Part shown: in pieces, positions 23,956-31,513 of the stretch
Position numbering within the stretch: the stretch's first letter is position 1
Layout: each line of letters starts with the position of its first letter
NCBI GenBank assembly: GCA_016932935.1
Contig: JAFGBX010000441.1
Span: forward strand, 1-32,296
DNA length: 32,296 nt
Direction of reading: 5' to 3'
DNA from: Promethearchaeota archaeon
GTDB taxonomy: Archaea; Asgardarchaeota; Lokiarchaeia; Sigyniarchaeales; Sigyniarchaeaceae
Program-made: the position numbers and the translations under genes
The notes under the pieces: model-generated
Seen by the model: only the letters and a program-made list of their open reading frames with translations
What the model was told of the DNA's origin: nothing
Databases searched by the model: none

Positions 23956-25545
23956 TTACGATAACCGTGACAAGACCGTGCCGATCGAGTCGATCATCAT
24001 GCTCGCCGTGATGAACTGGCCGCCCATCTGTTGCTCGGAAGCCATGCCAGCTAGCCCGTTGACGTGGATCGCGGCGCATGCAACGGTGAACATCGAACCG
24101 GGATCGTGGCCGTACCGTGATGCAAGCCCGGCTGCGATGCCGGCAAGCACGTCCCCCGTGCCACCGACCGTCATCGCAGGCGTGTGGGTGACGTTGATCT
24201 TGCATCGCTGGCCGTTCATCACGACGTCCTCGGGCCCTTTGAGCACCAACTGGCAGTGGACTCCCCGAGTGAACTCCCGCGCGGCGAGGAGCCTCTGCTC
24301 CAGCGTCGTCAGGTTGCTCGCGTTCGTCTTGGAAACGATGGCGAATTCCCCCGCGTGTGGCGTGACGATCACGTTTGGATCATCGATCGTCAAGACGTCC
24401 TTTGCGATCGCCTTCAAAGCATCCGCGTCGACGACCAGCCTCTTTCTAGCTTCTACCGCAACTCTGCACACCGCCGCGATGGCCGCTTCAGTCCCTGGCT
24501 CGCGGCCCATGCCCGGGCCTATCAATATCGCATCTGCCCAGCGGATGCGGCCTTCCAGTTCCGGAACGTTCCGCTCCGTGATCGAACTCCCATCCAGAGG
24601 TGTCACTATCAAGTCGGGGGACGACATCCGGGCCACCAGGGCAGTTGGCTCGGGGATGCATAGGTTCACCAGGTCCACACCGCACCGCGAGGCGGCAAGG
24701 GCGGAGAGGATGGCGGCGCCCGAATACTGCTTACTGCCGCCGATCACGAGCACCTTGCCGTTCATACCCTTTACAGAACGGGGATCCCGCCGGTTCTTGA
24801 GGAGCAGCTTCACGTCGCCCTTTCCCACGAGCCATTCGGCTTCCGGGGGGATTCCAATGGGCACGACGTCGACGATCCCCGTGATGTCCTTCTTGTTGAC
24901 CATGCCCTTCTTCTGCAAGTGGAACGTAACGCTCCGTGTGGCCATCGCAAAGACGTCGCTTGTGGTTCCGTCGTCCATGTTCAGGCCTGATGGCACGTCT
25001 ACCGCTACGACCGGACAGGCAGCGCCCTCTCTAAGCGCGTTGATCTTGCGGATCGCCGCGGCCACCGGCTCGCGCACGTTTCCTTTTATACCCGCACCGA
25101 GCAAGGCATCGACGATGATGGATTTCGAATCGATTCCCTGGACGCGGTCGAGTTGCGAGGAGTCCTTGAGCACTTCAATCTGGATGGAAAAGGGTGCTTG
25201 CACCAGCGCGTTCCAGTTCGATCTCGCTTCTGCCGTGCCGATGAGCGCCGGATCCCCGACAATGTACACCTTGACGGCCCTCGCTGCTCTTCCGAGGTGC
25301 CTGGCCGCCACGAGGCCGTCGCCACCGTTGTTACCGAGACCACAGAACACGTGTATGGTTTTCTCTTGAAGTGGGCTGAAGTGCTCTGCTATTACCCTTG
25401 CCACCGCGGCGCCAGCGTTCTCCATGAGCTTGACCTTCTCGATCCCGAGACCTTCGGAGTTCTCATCGAGAACGAACATGTCCTCCGAGGTCATCGTGTC
25501 CCCGGGCGCGAAGGCCCTCATGAAAGCTGGGAATTCTATCTGCAT
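23956..25545 (-). CDS. nnr: Bifunctional NAD(P)H-hydrate epimerase / dehydratase
   Basis: 529 residues from the ATG at 25545, chosen because AAGGAG precedes it; a TTG at 25575 lacks this. The N-terminal epimerase half contains GNNGGDG, the AllGxG segment VDALLGAGIKG, and VDVPSGLN. The C-terminal kinase-like dehydratase half contains VIGGSKQYSGAA, the acidic VDADAL, VTPHAGEFA and the nucleotide motif GGTGDVLAG. Together they repair hydrated NADH/NADPH with ADP (or ATP) as phosphate donor. It is the last gene of the HdrA operon, which fits protection of the cofactor pool of a redox module. The two-domain fusion is the usual form. Confidence 0.95.
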   Translation of the reverse strand: MQIEFPAFMRAFAPGDTMTSEDMFVLDENSEGLGIEKVKLMENAGAAVARVIAEHFSPLQEKTIHVFCGLGNNGGDGLVAARHLGRAARAVKVYIVGDPALIGTAEARSNWNALVQAPFSIQIEVLKDSSQLDRVQGIDSKSIIVDALLGAGIKGNVREPVAAAIRKINALREGAACPVVAVDVPSGLNMDDGTTSDVFAMATRSVTFHLQKKGMVNKKDITGIVDVVPIGIPPEAEWLVGKGDVKLLLKNRRDPRSVKGMNGKVLVIGGSKQYSGAAILSALAASRCGVDLVNLCIPEPTALVARMSSPDLIVTPLDGSSITERNVPELEGRIRWADAILIGPGMGREPGTEAAIAAVCRVAVEARKRLVVDADALKAIAKDVLTIDDPNVIVTPHAGEFAIVSKTNASNLTTLEQRLLAAREFTRGVHCQLVLKGPEDVVMNGQRCKINVTHTPAMTVGGTGDVLAGIAAGLASRYGHDPGSMFTVACAAIHVNGLAGMASEQQMGGQFITASMMIDSIGTVLSRLS

Positions 25546-25605
25546 CTCCAACTCCTTACCTGGGTGCGGCTTCAAAAAGTGGATGCATTTAGCAGGTCGA
25601 GCTCG

Positions 25606-27189
25606 TCACGTGCCGTCGGCTTGGACCGGCGCCCCCTCCTTCTTCTTCGGGGGCGGTGGCGGCGGCAACTTCAAGAAGTAGGCGGGGTGGTAGCCCTTCT
25701 CCTCCACGCGTTTTGCTTCGGTTTTCTCGTAACTTCGTTTCTTGGCGAAGGAGAGTTTCTTCACGAGGGGGAGCCCTGGCTGGACCTCATCGATTGGTCT
25801 TTTCTCGATCAAGCCCGATTGCACCGCCGCGTCGAACAGCTCCTTCCCCGCACTTGTGCGAATGATGACCGTGTTCCAGCCGTCCGGGGATCCGATCGAA
25901 CCGACGGATACGTCTGCCAGCTCGGAGGTCAGGTCGTGGCAGCAATGGCAGCTGAGCCGGGCGAGTTTGGTCACGTCCTTCATGCTTGCCGACTTCGGCT
26001 CCCCGCTCGTGGGGTACGCGAAGAACTGCCCCTCCTTGATGTTCATCTTCCTCACCTGGTCGAGCGGGGTCTCGAACGTGCCCTCGCACAGCTGCTTGAT
26101 GCCGGCGTGGGTGAAGGACTCCATGCAGAAGATGCCGATGCGGTACTTGATGTTGCCGACGTCGACAGTCCCCGACGGATAGACCTCGGCCTTGCGGAGG
26201 GCTTGCATCATGCACGGGGTGCCGACGACGGCGATAGCCCTTTCCCGCTTCACGATCCTCAGCAGCCTCATGCTGGGCGTGTTCACGTACTTCGTCCCCG
26301 CGGCCCGAACGACGTCGGGAACGCCCTTCATGACGATGGCCTCGGGCTTCCACGGGACACCGCCCGCCCTCGCCGCGCCGATCGCGGCCTGGATCGCCTT
26401 CGACTCGAACGCGTGGATGAGCAAGGCCGATGACACCCCGCCGTCTTGCACGAGCGGCCGCAAGTCCTCCCGGGTGATCCTGGCACACCATGCCTCGGTG
26501 ATCACGCCCGTCTTGAGGTCTTCGGGGGTGGCCGGCTTGTCCATCATCGCCCACTCCATGGCCTTTCTCGGGAGCAGCGCCCGCGGGCACGCGGTGAGGC
26601 ACAGGCCGCAGCGGATGCACCTGTCCATGTCTATCGTGACCTTGCCGTCGTCCACCGAGATGCAATCGACGGGGCACACGGCCTGGCACGCGCCGCAACC
26701 GCTGCATGCCTTGCCTTCGTCGACCACCTTCACTGGCACGTAGACGGGCTGGATCTTGCTGGAATCTTCGGTGACAAAAGTGAACGAAACTGCATCCGGC
26801 CCGTCGAGATCGCACCGGACAAATCCCTCGAAGGCGAGTTGGAACGCGGCAGCGACGGCGGCCTTGCCAGGGATGCCGAGCGACTGCCCTTTCTGGGCCA
26901 AACCCTCGAGGTTCACGCCGCAGCCAGCGGCCTCTATCTCGCGCAATATCGCCGCTTTGCGCACTTCCTCGTCGAGCAAGGTTCCGAGCATGTCGTCGTA
27001 CTCGTTGCCATCGAGAGCGCCTGCTTTCTCTATGTCCGCCTTCGCGTCGACGAGGCAGCGGATTCGGAACGATCTCGCCGCGTGCAGCAACAACGGAAGC
27101 TGCCTCACGTGCTCGGGGTGCATCTCCTCCGCGACCATTTCGGTGGCCATCCACTTCATGGATCCGTTATCTGTCCTGGTTCTTATCAT
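25606..27189 (-). CDS. FrhB/FdhB-like flavoprotein with two [4Fe-4S] clusters
   Basis: 527 residues from the ATG at 27189; an in-frame ATG at 27159 is possible. An N-terminal region of about 150 residues is unassigned. A two-cluster ferredoxin follows, with Cys162, 165, 168, 172 and Cys191, 194, 197, 201. The FrhB-type domain from about 225 onward includes WCARITREDLRPLVQDGGVS, VVGTPCMMQALRKAE, the metal motif CHCCHDLTSELADVSVGSIG, and WNTVIIRT. FrhB-family proteins use FAD to pass electrons between iron-sulfur partners and F420 or other acceptors. The tail is six prolines and a charged end. It lies 85 bp after mvhD and is probably the electron-exchange partner of HdrA/MvhD. The acceptor is not determined. 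Confidence 0.88.
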   Translation of the reverse strand: MIRTRTDNGSMKWMATEMVAEEMHPEHVRQLPLLLHAARSFRIRCLVDAKADIEKAGALDGNEYDDMLGTLLDEEVRKAAILREIEAAGCGVNLEGLAQKGQSLGIPGKAAVAAAFQLAFEGFVRCDLDGPDAVSFTFVTEDSSKIQPVYVPVKVVDEGKACSGCGACQAVCPVDCISVDDGKVTIDMDRCIRCGLCLTACPRALLPRKAMEWAMMDKPATPEDLKTGVITEAWCARITREDLRPLVQDGGVSSALLIHAFESKAIQAAIGAARAGGVPWKPEAIVMKGVPDVVRAAGTKYVNTPSMRLLRIVKRERAIAVVGTPCMMQALRKAEVYPSGTVDVGNIKYRIGIFCMESFTHAGIKQLCEGTFETPLDQVRKMNIKEGQFFAYPTSGEPKSASMKDVTKLARLSCHCCHDLTSELADVSVGSIGSPDGWNTVIIRTSAGKELFDAAVQSGLIEKRPIDEVQPGLPLVKKLSFAKKRSYEKTEAKRVEEKGYHPAYFLKLPPPPPPKKKEGAPVQADGT

Positions 27190-27191
27190 CC

Positions 27192-27208
27192 CATCGCTCG
27201 CAGCGATG
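27192..27208 (-). repeat. Hairpin just before the frhB-like start
   Basis: CATCGC-TGCGA-GCGATG on the minus strand: a 6-bp stem with a 5-nt loop. It ends 3 bp before the ATG at 27189 and could affect translation initiation or form part of the SECIS region. Confidence 0.45.
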
Positions 27209-27210
27209 CG

Positions 27211-27252
27211 CCATCATTACCCCGTCGGCTTTGGTCAGGGTAAATCACGCGG
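27211..27252 (-). promoter_or_regulatory. Candidate SECIS element in the mvhD 3' untranslated region
   Basis: Downstream of the mvhD stop (27275-27277), on the minus strand, UGAU (27244-27247) and UGAU (27213-27216) flank a hairpin (27217-27243). The stem pairs UUACCC with GGGUAA, then U.G and G-C, an A.A mismatch and C-G. The apical loop of seven is CAAAGCC. The two UGAU segments face each other as U.U, G.A, A.G, U.U, the arrangement of the eukaryotic SECIS quartet. Below it a G.G mismatch and three G-C pairs continue. The location fits archaeal and eukaryotic SECIS elements, which sit in 3' UTRs. The fold was done by hand. Confidence 0.6.
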
Positions 27253-27274
27253 CTGGGGGATCGGGTGTGTCTCG

Positions 27275-27724
27275 TCATATCACGACATTCAAGCCCCGCG
27301 CCTTGTCCATTTTCAAGGGATTGGGGGGCAGGGCCTTTATCTTTGCCACGAACTCGTTGGTTGCCCGCATGAACCGGTCGATCTCCGCCGCCGACATGAA
27401 GAAGATGCCCACGCGATCGGGGTCGAAGCCAGACCGCTGGAGCATGAACTTCACCGCGTTGACGTGCCGCTCCGCGACGAGGTTTCCCGTCTCGAAGTCG
27501 CATTCCCCCTTGTGGCACGCGTAGATACCGACGCCATCGGCGCCGTCTCGCAATGCCTGGAGGATGTCCGAAACGTCAACGCGCCCCGTGCATTTCACCC
27601 TCACGAGGTATATCACGGGTTCGTACTGGTTCCTCGAAACGCCGACCAGATCCCCTGCGGAATAGCCTCACTTCTCGCAGCAGTATATAATTACTTTCCT
27701 GGGTTCTTGTTTGCTTCCTTCCAT
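27275..27724 (-). CDS. mvhD: Selenocysteine-containing MvhD/VhuD-type hydrogenase iron-sulfur subunit
   Basis: 149 residues from the ATG at 27724; ATGs at 27742 and 27745 are alternatives. Codon 19 (27668-27670) is an in-frame UGA. Reading through it gives YCCEKUGYSAGDLVGVSRNQ, which aligns with the MvhD motif F-C-C-x-W-C-S-Y-A-G-A-D-L-A-G, so the UGA stands for the second cysteine of a C-x-x-C pair. After it come the family features RVKCTGRVDVSDILQAL, ADGVGIYACHKGECDFETGN and GIFFMSAAEIDRF. MvhD links HdrA electronically to a hydrogenase or similar partner. Without read-through, only a 113-residue fragment missing its cluster-binding N-terminus would be called. The stop codon is itself UGA. 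Confidence 0.88.
27668..27670 (-). other. In-frame UGA read as selenocysteine in MvhD (codon 19)
   Basis: It replaces the conserved second Cys of C-x-x-C. Flanking coding sequence on both sides matches the family without any frameshift. Confidence 0.85.
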
Positions 27725-27765
27725 AGATCTCTCACGTTCCATCATTGATGATTAAACACGCGCCC

Positions 27766-27782
27766 GTTTGCTGCTTGCAAAC
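27766..27782 (-). repeat. Hairpin between hdrA and mvhD
   Basis: GTTTGC-AAGCA-GCAAAC: a perfect 6-bp stem with a 5-nt loop, 21 nt past the hdrA stop. It is preceded by GUGAAGG, so it may be part of a SECIS for hdrA. The match to a known consensus is incomplete. Confidence 0.4.
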
Positions 27783-27803
27783 CCTTCACCCGACTCTACG
27801 ATT

Positions 27804-29870
27804 CTACGATTTGCAGCCGGGCTGCATCGGTGCGGGCGCGTCGGTGGATTCTGGTGTGTCTTTGGGAGTCCGTGCCATGCTTGCTTCCCCGCCCTGCTTG
27901 ATTATGGCGCAGACCTTGCCCGCGAGCTGGCCGTCGCGGTAGTACCGGAGCTCGATGGCCCTCGCGGGACAAGAGGATATGCAGATGCCGCAACCCTTGC
28001 AGTTGAGGTCGTTGACCTCCGCGACGTTGCTCTCGGGGTTCACCTGTATCGCGTTGTAGTTGCAAGACTTCTCGCAGCGGTGGCACGCGATGCATCGGCC
28101 TGGATCGACGATGGCAGTGACGAGCTCCTTGGCATAGATGCCGGCGGTGACGATGTTCGCAGCGGCCGCGGCAGCACCGAGCGCAGACGAGACCGAGTAA
28201 GGAACGTTCTTCGGCCCGGCGGCACAACCCGCGATGAAGATGCCTGGGTTCTTGGTCTCCTGCGGGCTCAAGCACTGGTGCGTCTCCTTGAGGAACCCTC
28301 CTGGGGACTTGTCCAGGCCTAGCACCGCTGCGATCTCGTTCGTACCAACGGACGGGATCATTCCGGCCGAGAGCACGAGCAAGTCTACCGAGACCTCTTG
28401 CACGGTGCCATCGAGCGTGTTCTCGAACGTCAACATGATGTTGCCGGTCGCGGGATCCTCCTTGATGTCGCCCGGGATGCCTCGCACGAACAAGACGCCC
28501 TTCTCGCGGATGCGACGGTAGTATTCCTCGTTGTGCTTGTCCCAGCACCGCATGTCCATGTAGAAGATCATGACCTCGACCCCGTCGATCTCCTGCTTGA
28601 GCAGCTGGGCGTTCTTCAAGGCGAGGTTGCAGCACACCGCCGAGCAGTACGCGTTGGCATTCTCGTGCATGCTGCGGGAGCCGACGCACTGGACCATGGC
28701 AACACGCCGCGGGATCTTCTTGTCCGATATGCGGAGCACGTGCCCGTGGGTGGCGCCGACGGGCGAGAGCATGCGTTCGAGTTCCATCTGGGTGATCACG
28801 TTCTGGAACCGGCCATAGCCGTAGGAACCGTGTTGCAGCACGGGATACTCGTCCCAGCCGGTTGCCACGATGATCGCCCCCGCGATGACGGTCTCGAGCG
28901 TCTCCTTGTCGTCGTAGTTGATCGCGCCCCGCTGGCATGTCTTCGCACATAGGCCGCAGCTCATGCACGCCTCCTTGTCGATCAAGGCGACCTTCGGAAC
29001 GGCCTGGGAGAACGGGATGTAGATCGCCTTCCGCATGCCGATACCCCGGTTGAACCCGTCGGGAACCTCGATGGGGCACTTGGCAATGCAAGCGCCGCAG
29101 CCCGTGCAGAGTTTCGGATCCACGTAGCGGGGTTTTTGCTTGATCGTGACCGCGTAGTTGCCCGTGATGCCTGAGACCGCCGAGACCTCGGCGTTCGTGA
29201 AGAGCTTGATGTTGGGGTGCTTCGCGGCCTTGACCATGATCGGCGCGACGACTCAGATGGCGCAGTCGTCCGTCGGGAAGACGCGGTCGAGCTGGGCCAT
29301 GCGGCCTCCGATGGTCGGCTCCTTCTCCACGAGGTAGACCATGATCCCCTGGTTCGCCAGGTTGATCGCCGCGTTCATCCCCGAGATGCCAGCCCCAACC
29401 ACGAGCACGGATTTGGTCACATCTACTTCCTTGCGTGGCACGTCCTCCAGGGACATCGCGCGGTAGACTCCACCCGCGACAAGCGCCTTTGCCTTTTCAG
29501 TCGCCCGTTCCTTGTCCTTGCTGTGGACGAACGAGCAGTGCTCTCGCAAGTTGACCATTTCGAAGTAGTACGGCGAGAGCCCGGCGTCCACGAGCAGCTC
29601 CCGGTAGGTGGGCTCGTGGATCTTTGGCGTGCAGGCGGCCACGACCACGCGGTTCACTCCGAGTTCCTGGATGTCCCGCTTGATGATCTGCTGGCCGGGG
29701 TCGGAGCAAAAGAAAGTGAAGGTGCGCGCGACGAGCACGTTCGGCAAGATCTCCGAAAAAGCCCTCACTCCCTCGGCATCGACGAACTGGCCTATGTTTA
29801 CTCCTCATTGGCACACGTATACGCCGATGTTCACAGACTCCCTTGGTTTAATGGGTGTTGTATCACTCAT
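27804..29870 (-). CDS. hdrA: Heterodisulfide reductase subunit A-like protein with two selenocysteines
   Basis: 688 residues from the ATG at 29870 to a UAG at 27804, if two UGA codons (22 and 206) are read as Sec. Without this the gene appears as two ORFs plus an orphan leader. The start region reads VYVCQUGVNIGQFVD, where family members have C-H-C-G-x-N-I. CSDPGQ, AACTPKIHEP and LREHCSFVH follow, all typical. The FAD motif GAGISG is at 159-164 with TIGGRMAQLDRVFP. DDCAIUVVAPIM replaces the family D-C-A-x-C-I-L. Four iron-sulfur motifs follow: Cys255/258/261/265, then CMSCGLCAKTC, CIACHRCEKSC and CKGCGICISSC. HdrA is the bifurcating flavoprotein core of Hdr complexes. HdrB and HdrC are not in the window. 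Confidence 0.9.
29253..29255 (-). other. In-frame UGA read as selenocysteine in HdrA (codon 206)
   Basis: It stands at the second Cys position of the family segment D-C-x-x-C. HdrA homology continues without a frameshift directly on both sides (FPTDDCAI before, VVAPIMVKAAKHPN after). Confidence 0.87.
29805..29807 (-). other. In-frame UGA read as selenocysteine in HdrA (codon 22)
   Basis: It stands at the second Cys of the N-terminal C-x-C-G-x-N-I motif: VYVCQ before, GVNIGQFVD after. HdrA-like coding resumes in the same frame. Confidence 0.82.
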
Positions 29871-29878
29871 AGTTGCTT

Positions 29879-29903
29879 CACTTAATGGCCTGTGGATTAA
29901 GTG
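29879..29903. promoter_or_regulatory. 8-bp inverted repeat directly upstream of hdrA
   Basis: CACTTAAT and ATTAAGTG flank 9 nt. The repeat ends 8 bp before the hdrA ATG at 29870. At DNA level it could be an operator; in the mRNA it would form a hairpin in the leader, covering the ribosome-entry region. Confidence 0.5.
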
Positions 29904-30064
29904 ATTGCATGGCTTCGTTTCTAGTTTCTCGTGCCTCCAGTATAGGTTCTTCATGCCTCCTCGGGTACACCAAGACGACACGAGAAGGCGAGATGGCGAT
30001 GGGTAAGGATTGGCGCCCTACTGATTTTAATGTTGACTTGCTGCCTTAATCTTGTCGGCAAACG

Positions 30065-30071
30065 AAAAAAA
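30065..30071 (-). terminator. T-run after the 59-residue protein
   Basis: Seven T on the minus strand, preceded by GGCCCC, about 110 nt past the stop of the small gene. It probably insulates that gene from the hdrA operon. Confidence 0.45.
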
Positions 30072-30180
30072 GGGGCCAGTTCCTCGCGGATTCGATCATT
30101 TCACCTCGCCCCGATCGATGGAACTGCGCGTGAGCCCCCCGATCCATCGAGTTTCGATGCACGATCCTCGCCTGGCTCGA

Positions 30181-30360
30181 TCATGACAGGATCGTGGCCC
30201 TCTTGAGTGCCACGGCGAGCTTCTTGGGGTCCAACCCGACGTCTTTGACCAGGCGGGCAACCAGGATGCGGTATTTCTTGGTCGCCTTGAGACCGAGTTG
30301 CTCACACAAGCGATTCAGTACCTCGTCAGTGAGGTTTGGTTCATCGTTGCTAGCTGCCAT
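30181..30360 (-). CDS. Small helical protein, unknown function
   Basis: 59 residues from the ATG at 30360. A longer start at 30402 falls on top of the TATA box and is rejected. The sequence is charged and helical: LTDEVLNRLCEQLGLKATKK, then YRILVARLVKDVGLDPKKLA and ALKRATILS. The three-helix look recalls a small DNA- or protein-binding fold, without a recognised motif. The transcript is nearly leaderless, since the TATA box is about 25-30 bp upstream of the ATG. It is divergent from the IFT52-like gene, 118 bp away. Confidence 0.7.
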   Translation of the reverse strand: MAASNDEPNLTDEVLNRLCEQLGLKATKKYRILVARLVKDVGLDPKKLAVALKRATILS

Positions 30361-30383
30361 GTCATGGGTTTGTATCTCTGGCG

Positions 30384-30393
30384 TTATAAAAAA
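30384..30393 (-). promoter_or_regulatory. TATA box of the 59-residue protein gene
   Basis: The minus strand reads TTTTTTATAA. The predicted transcript start is at or just before the ATG at 30360, so the mRNA is probably leaderless. Confidence 0.65.
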
Positions 30394-30422
30394 CAGCGAC
30401 ACGGGTCAGCGGTCGAGTCAAG

Positions 30423-30430
30423 CATAAATA
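30423..30430 (+). promoter_or_regulatory. TATA-like element for the IFT52-like gene
   Basis: CATAAATA on the plus strand, about 56 bp upstream of the TTG at 30479, in the divergent promoter region. Confidence 0.45.
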
Positions 30431-30478
30431 GCAAAATTCCCTTGTCCAAATTGTTAGGCTTCACGAGCGTGCAAGGAT

Positions 30479-31435
30479 TTGCTCAGGCGCATCATCTCCC
30501 GATCGCAACATGGCGAGTCGATCTGCCTCGTCGACAAGGGCTTCAACGAGCTCCTCGACGTCCACGACGACAACTTCTCCGAGCTCTTCCATGTGCTCAG
30601 CGATATCGTCAAGGTAAGCATTGCGATCAACAGGGAGGACTTCATCCCCGAGGACCTGCTATCCGAGGCGGATATCTTCGTGATCGGGTGCCCGGCTAGG
30701 GCAAGACTCTCCGCCGACGACATCGAGACCATCGCAAAGTACGTCCGGGAGGGGGGAAACCTCCTCGTCATCACCGATGCGGGTGGCGACCTCGCCCACC
30801 AGACCAATCTGAACGACCTGGTGGCGGAATTCGGCATCGAGATCGAGTACACGACGGTTCGGGACACGCGAAACGTCGGATCCGCTGTGTCACCCGTGAT
30901 CGAGAACATCAACGTCAGCCACTCGGTAAACAAGAACGTGATGCGGCTGGTCGTCGGTGGTGGGACGACGCTCTCAGTCGTTTGGCCCGCAGTTCCCCTC
31001 TTCTCCACGGGCCGAAACAGCGTCGTCGAGCAGCTCGGCTTGTCGGCTAACGATAGTCACCCGTGGAAGATCGTGAAAGTGGGCGAGAATTACCCCATGG
31101 GCGCGGCAACGCTGCACGGGCAGGGCAAGGTTGTGGTGATCGGGGATGTCGACATGTTTTCAAACGATGGCGAATACGGCATCACCGCCTTGGACAACGG
31201 CACCTTCATCAAGAACGTCTTCGCATGGTTCCTGGCGCCCGTGGAAACCAGCACGGTCATCGACTGGTTGATCGCCAGGTTGTCGAACTTGGAGGAGAAA
31301 TATAACGCGGTATCGAAAAAGTGTGACAACATATCCGCTGAGAACGAGAAACTCAAAAAGATCTTGAAGGAAATGCACGCCACCCAAGGGAAGTATGCGG
31401 TCGTTGACAACGACACCTCCGAGGGCGCGGAGTGA
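30479..31435 (+). CDS. IFT52-like GIFT-domain protein with C-terminal coiled coil
   Basis: 318 residues from a TTG at 30479; no ATG or GTG is available in the early part of the frame. The segments ADIFVIGCPARARLSADDIE, YVREGGNLLVITDAGGD, NLNDLVAEFGIEIEY, GGTTLSVVWPAVPLFSTG and QGKVVVIGDVDMFSN occur in this order. They parallel human IFT52 (AGPREKF...LKKYLDTGG, GEGG, N-F-L-L-E-E-Y-G-I, GATLSVMKPAVAVLSTG, GGKLAVLGSCHMFSD). GIFT domains occur in IFT52 and in GldG-type proteins and bind protein or sugar-like ligands. The C-terminal 60 residues (LSNLEEKYNAVSKKCDNISA onward) form a coiled coil. No membrane segment is present, unlike GldG. Confidence 0.78.
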   Translation: MLRRIISRSQHGESICLVDKGFNELLDVHDDNFSELFHVLSDIVKVSIAINREDFIPEDLLSEADIFVIGCPARARLSADDIETIAKYVREGGNLLVITDAGGDLAHQTNLNDLVAEFGIEIEYTTVRDTRNVGSAVSPVIENINVSHSVNKNVMRLVVGGGTTLSVVWPAVPLFSTGRNSVVEQLGLSANDSHPWKIVKVGENYPMGAATLHGQGKVVVIGDVDMFSNDGEYGITALDNGTFIKNVFAWFLAPVETSTVIDWLIARLSNLEEKYNAVSKKCDNISAENEKLKKILKEMHATQGKYAVVDNDTSEGAE

Positions 31436-31504
31436 TCGATGGTACTTCTCCGTGCATCACGTTTCTCGATTGCATCCTTTTTTCGTGTTCGGCCAACATA
31501 GCAT

Positions 31505-31513
31505 GTTTTAATA
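31505..31513 (+). promoter_or_regulatory. TATA-like element for the proline-rich protein gene
   Basis: GTTTTAATA on the plus strand, 150 bp upstream of the ATG. Nothing else of note was found in 31436-31654. The leader would be about 115 nt. Confidence 0.35.

Larger units (their letters stand above)
29871..30180. other. 310-bp intergenic region upstream of the HdrA operon
   Basis: No gene is seen. It holds the hdrA promoter region, with possible weak TATA-like elements near 29940-29950 (CCTATACTGG, minus strand) and 30024-30035, neither compelling. It also holds the inverted repeat at 29879-29903, the T-run at 30065-30071, and an 8-bp inverted repeat TCGATGGA (30115-30122) / TCCATCGA (30143-30150). 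Confidence 0.5.

Noticed and set aside
27804-29237. Separate HdrA fragment genes (27804-29237 and 29253-29768) as pseudogene pieces
   Set aside because: They are in the same frame, broken only by UGA at positions of conserved Cys, with intact motifs throughout. Decay would be expected to give frameshifts or UAA/UAG too.
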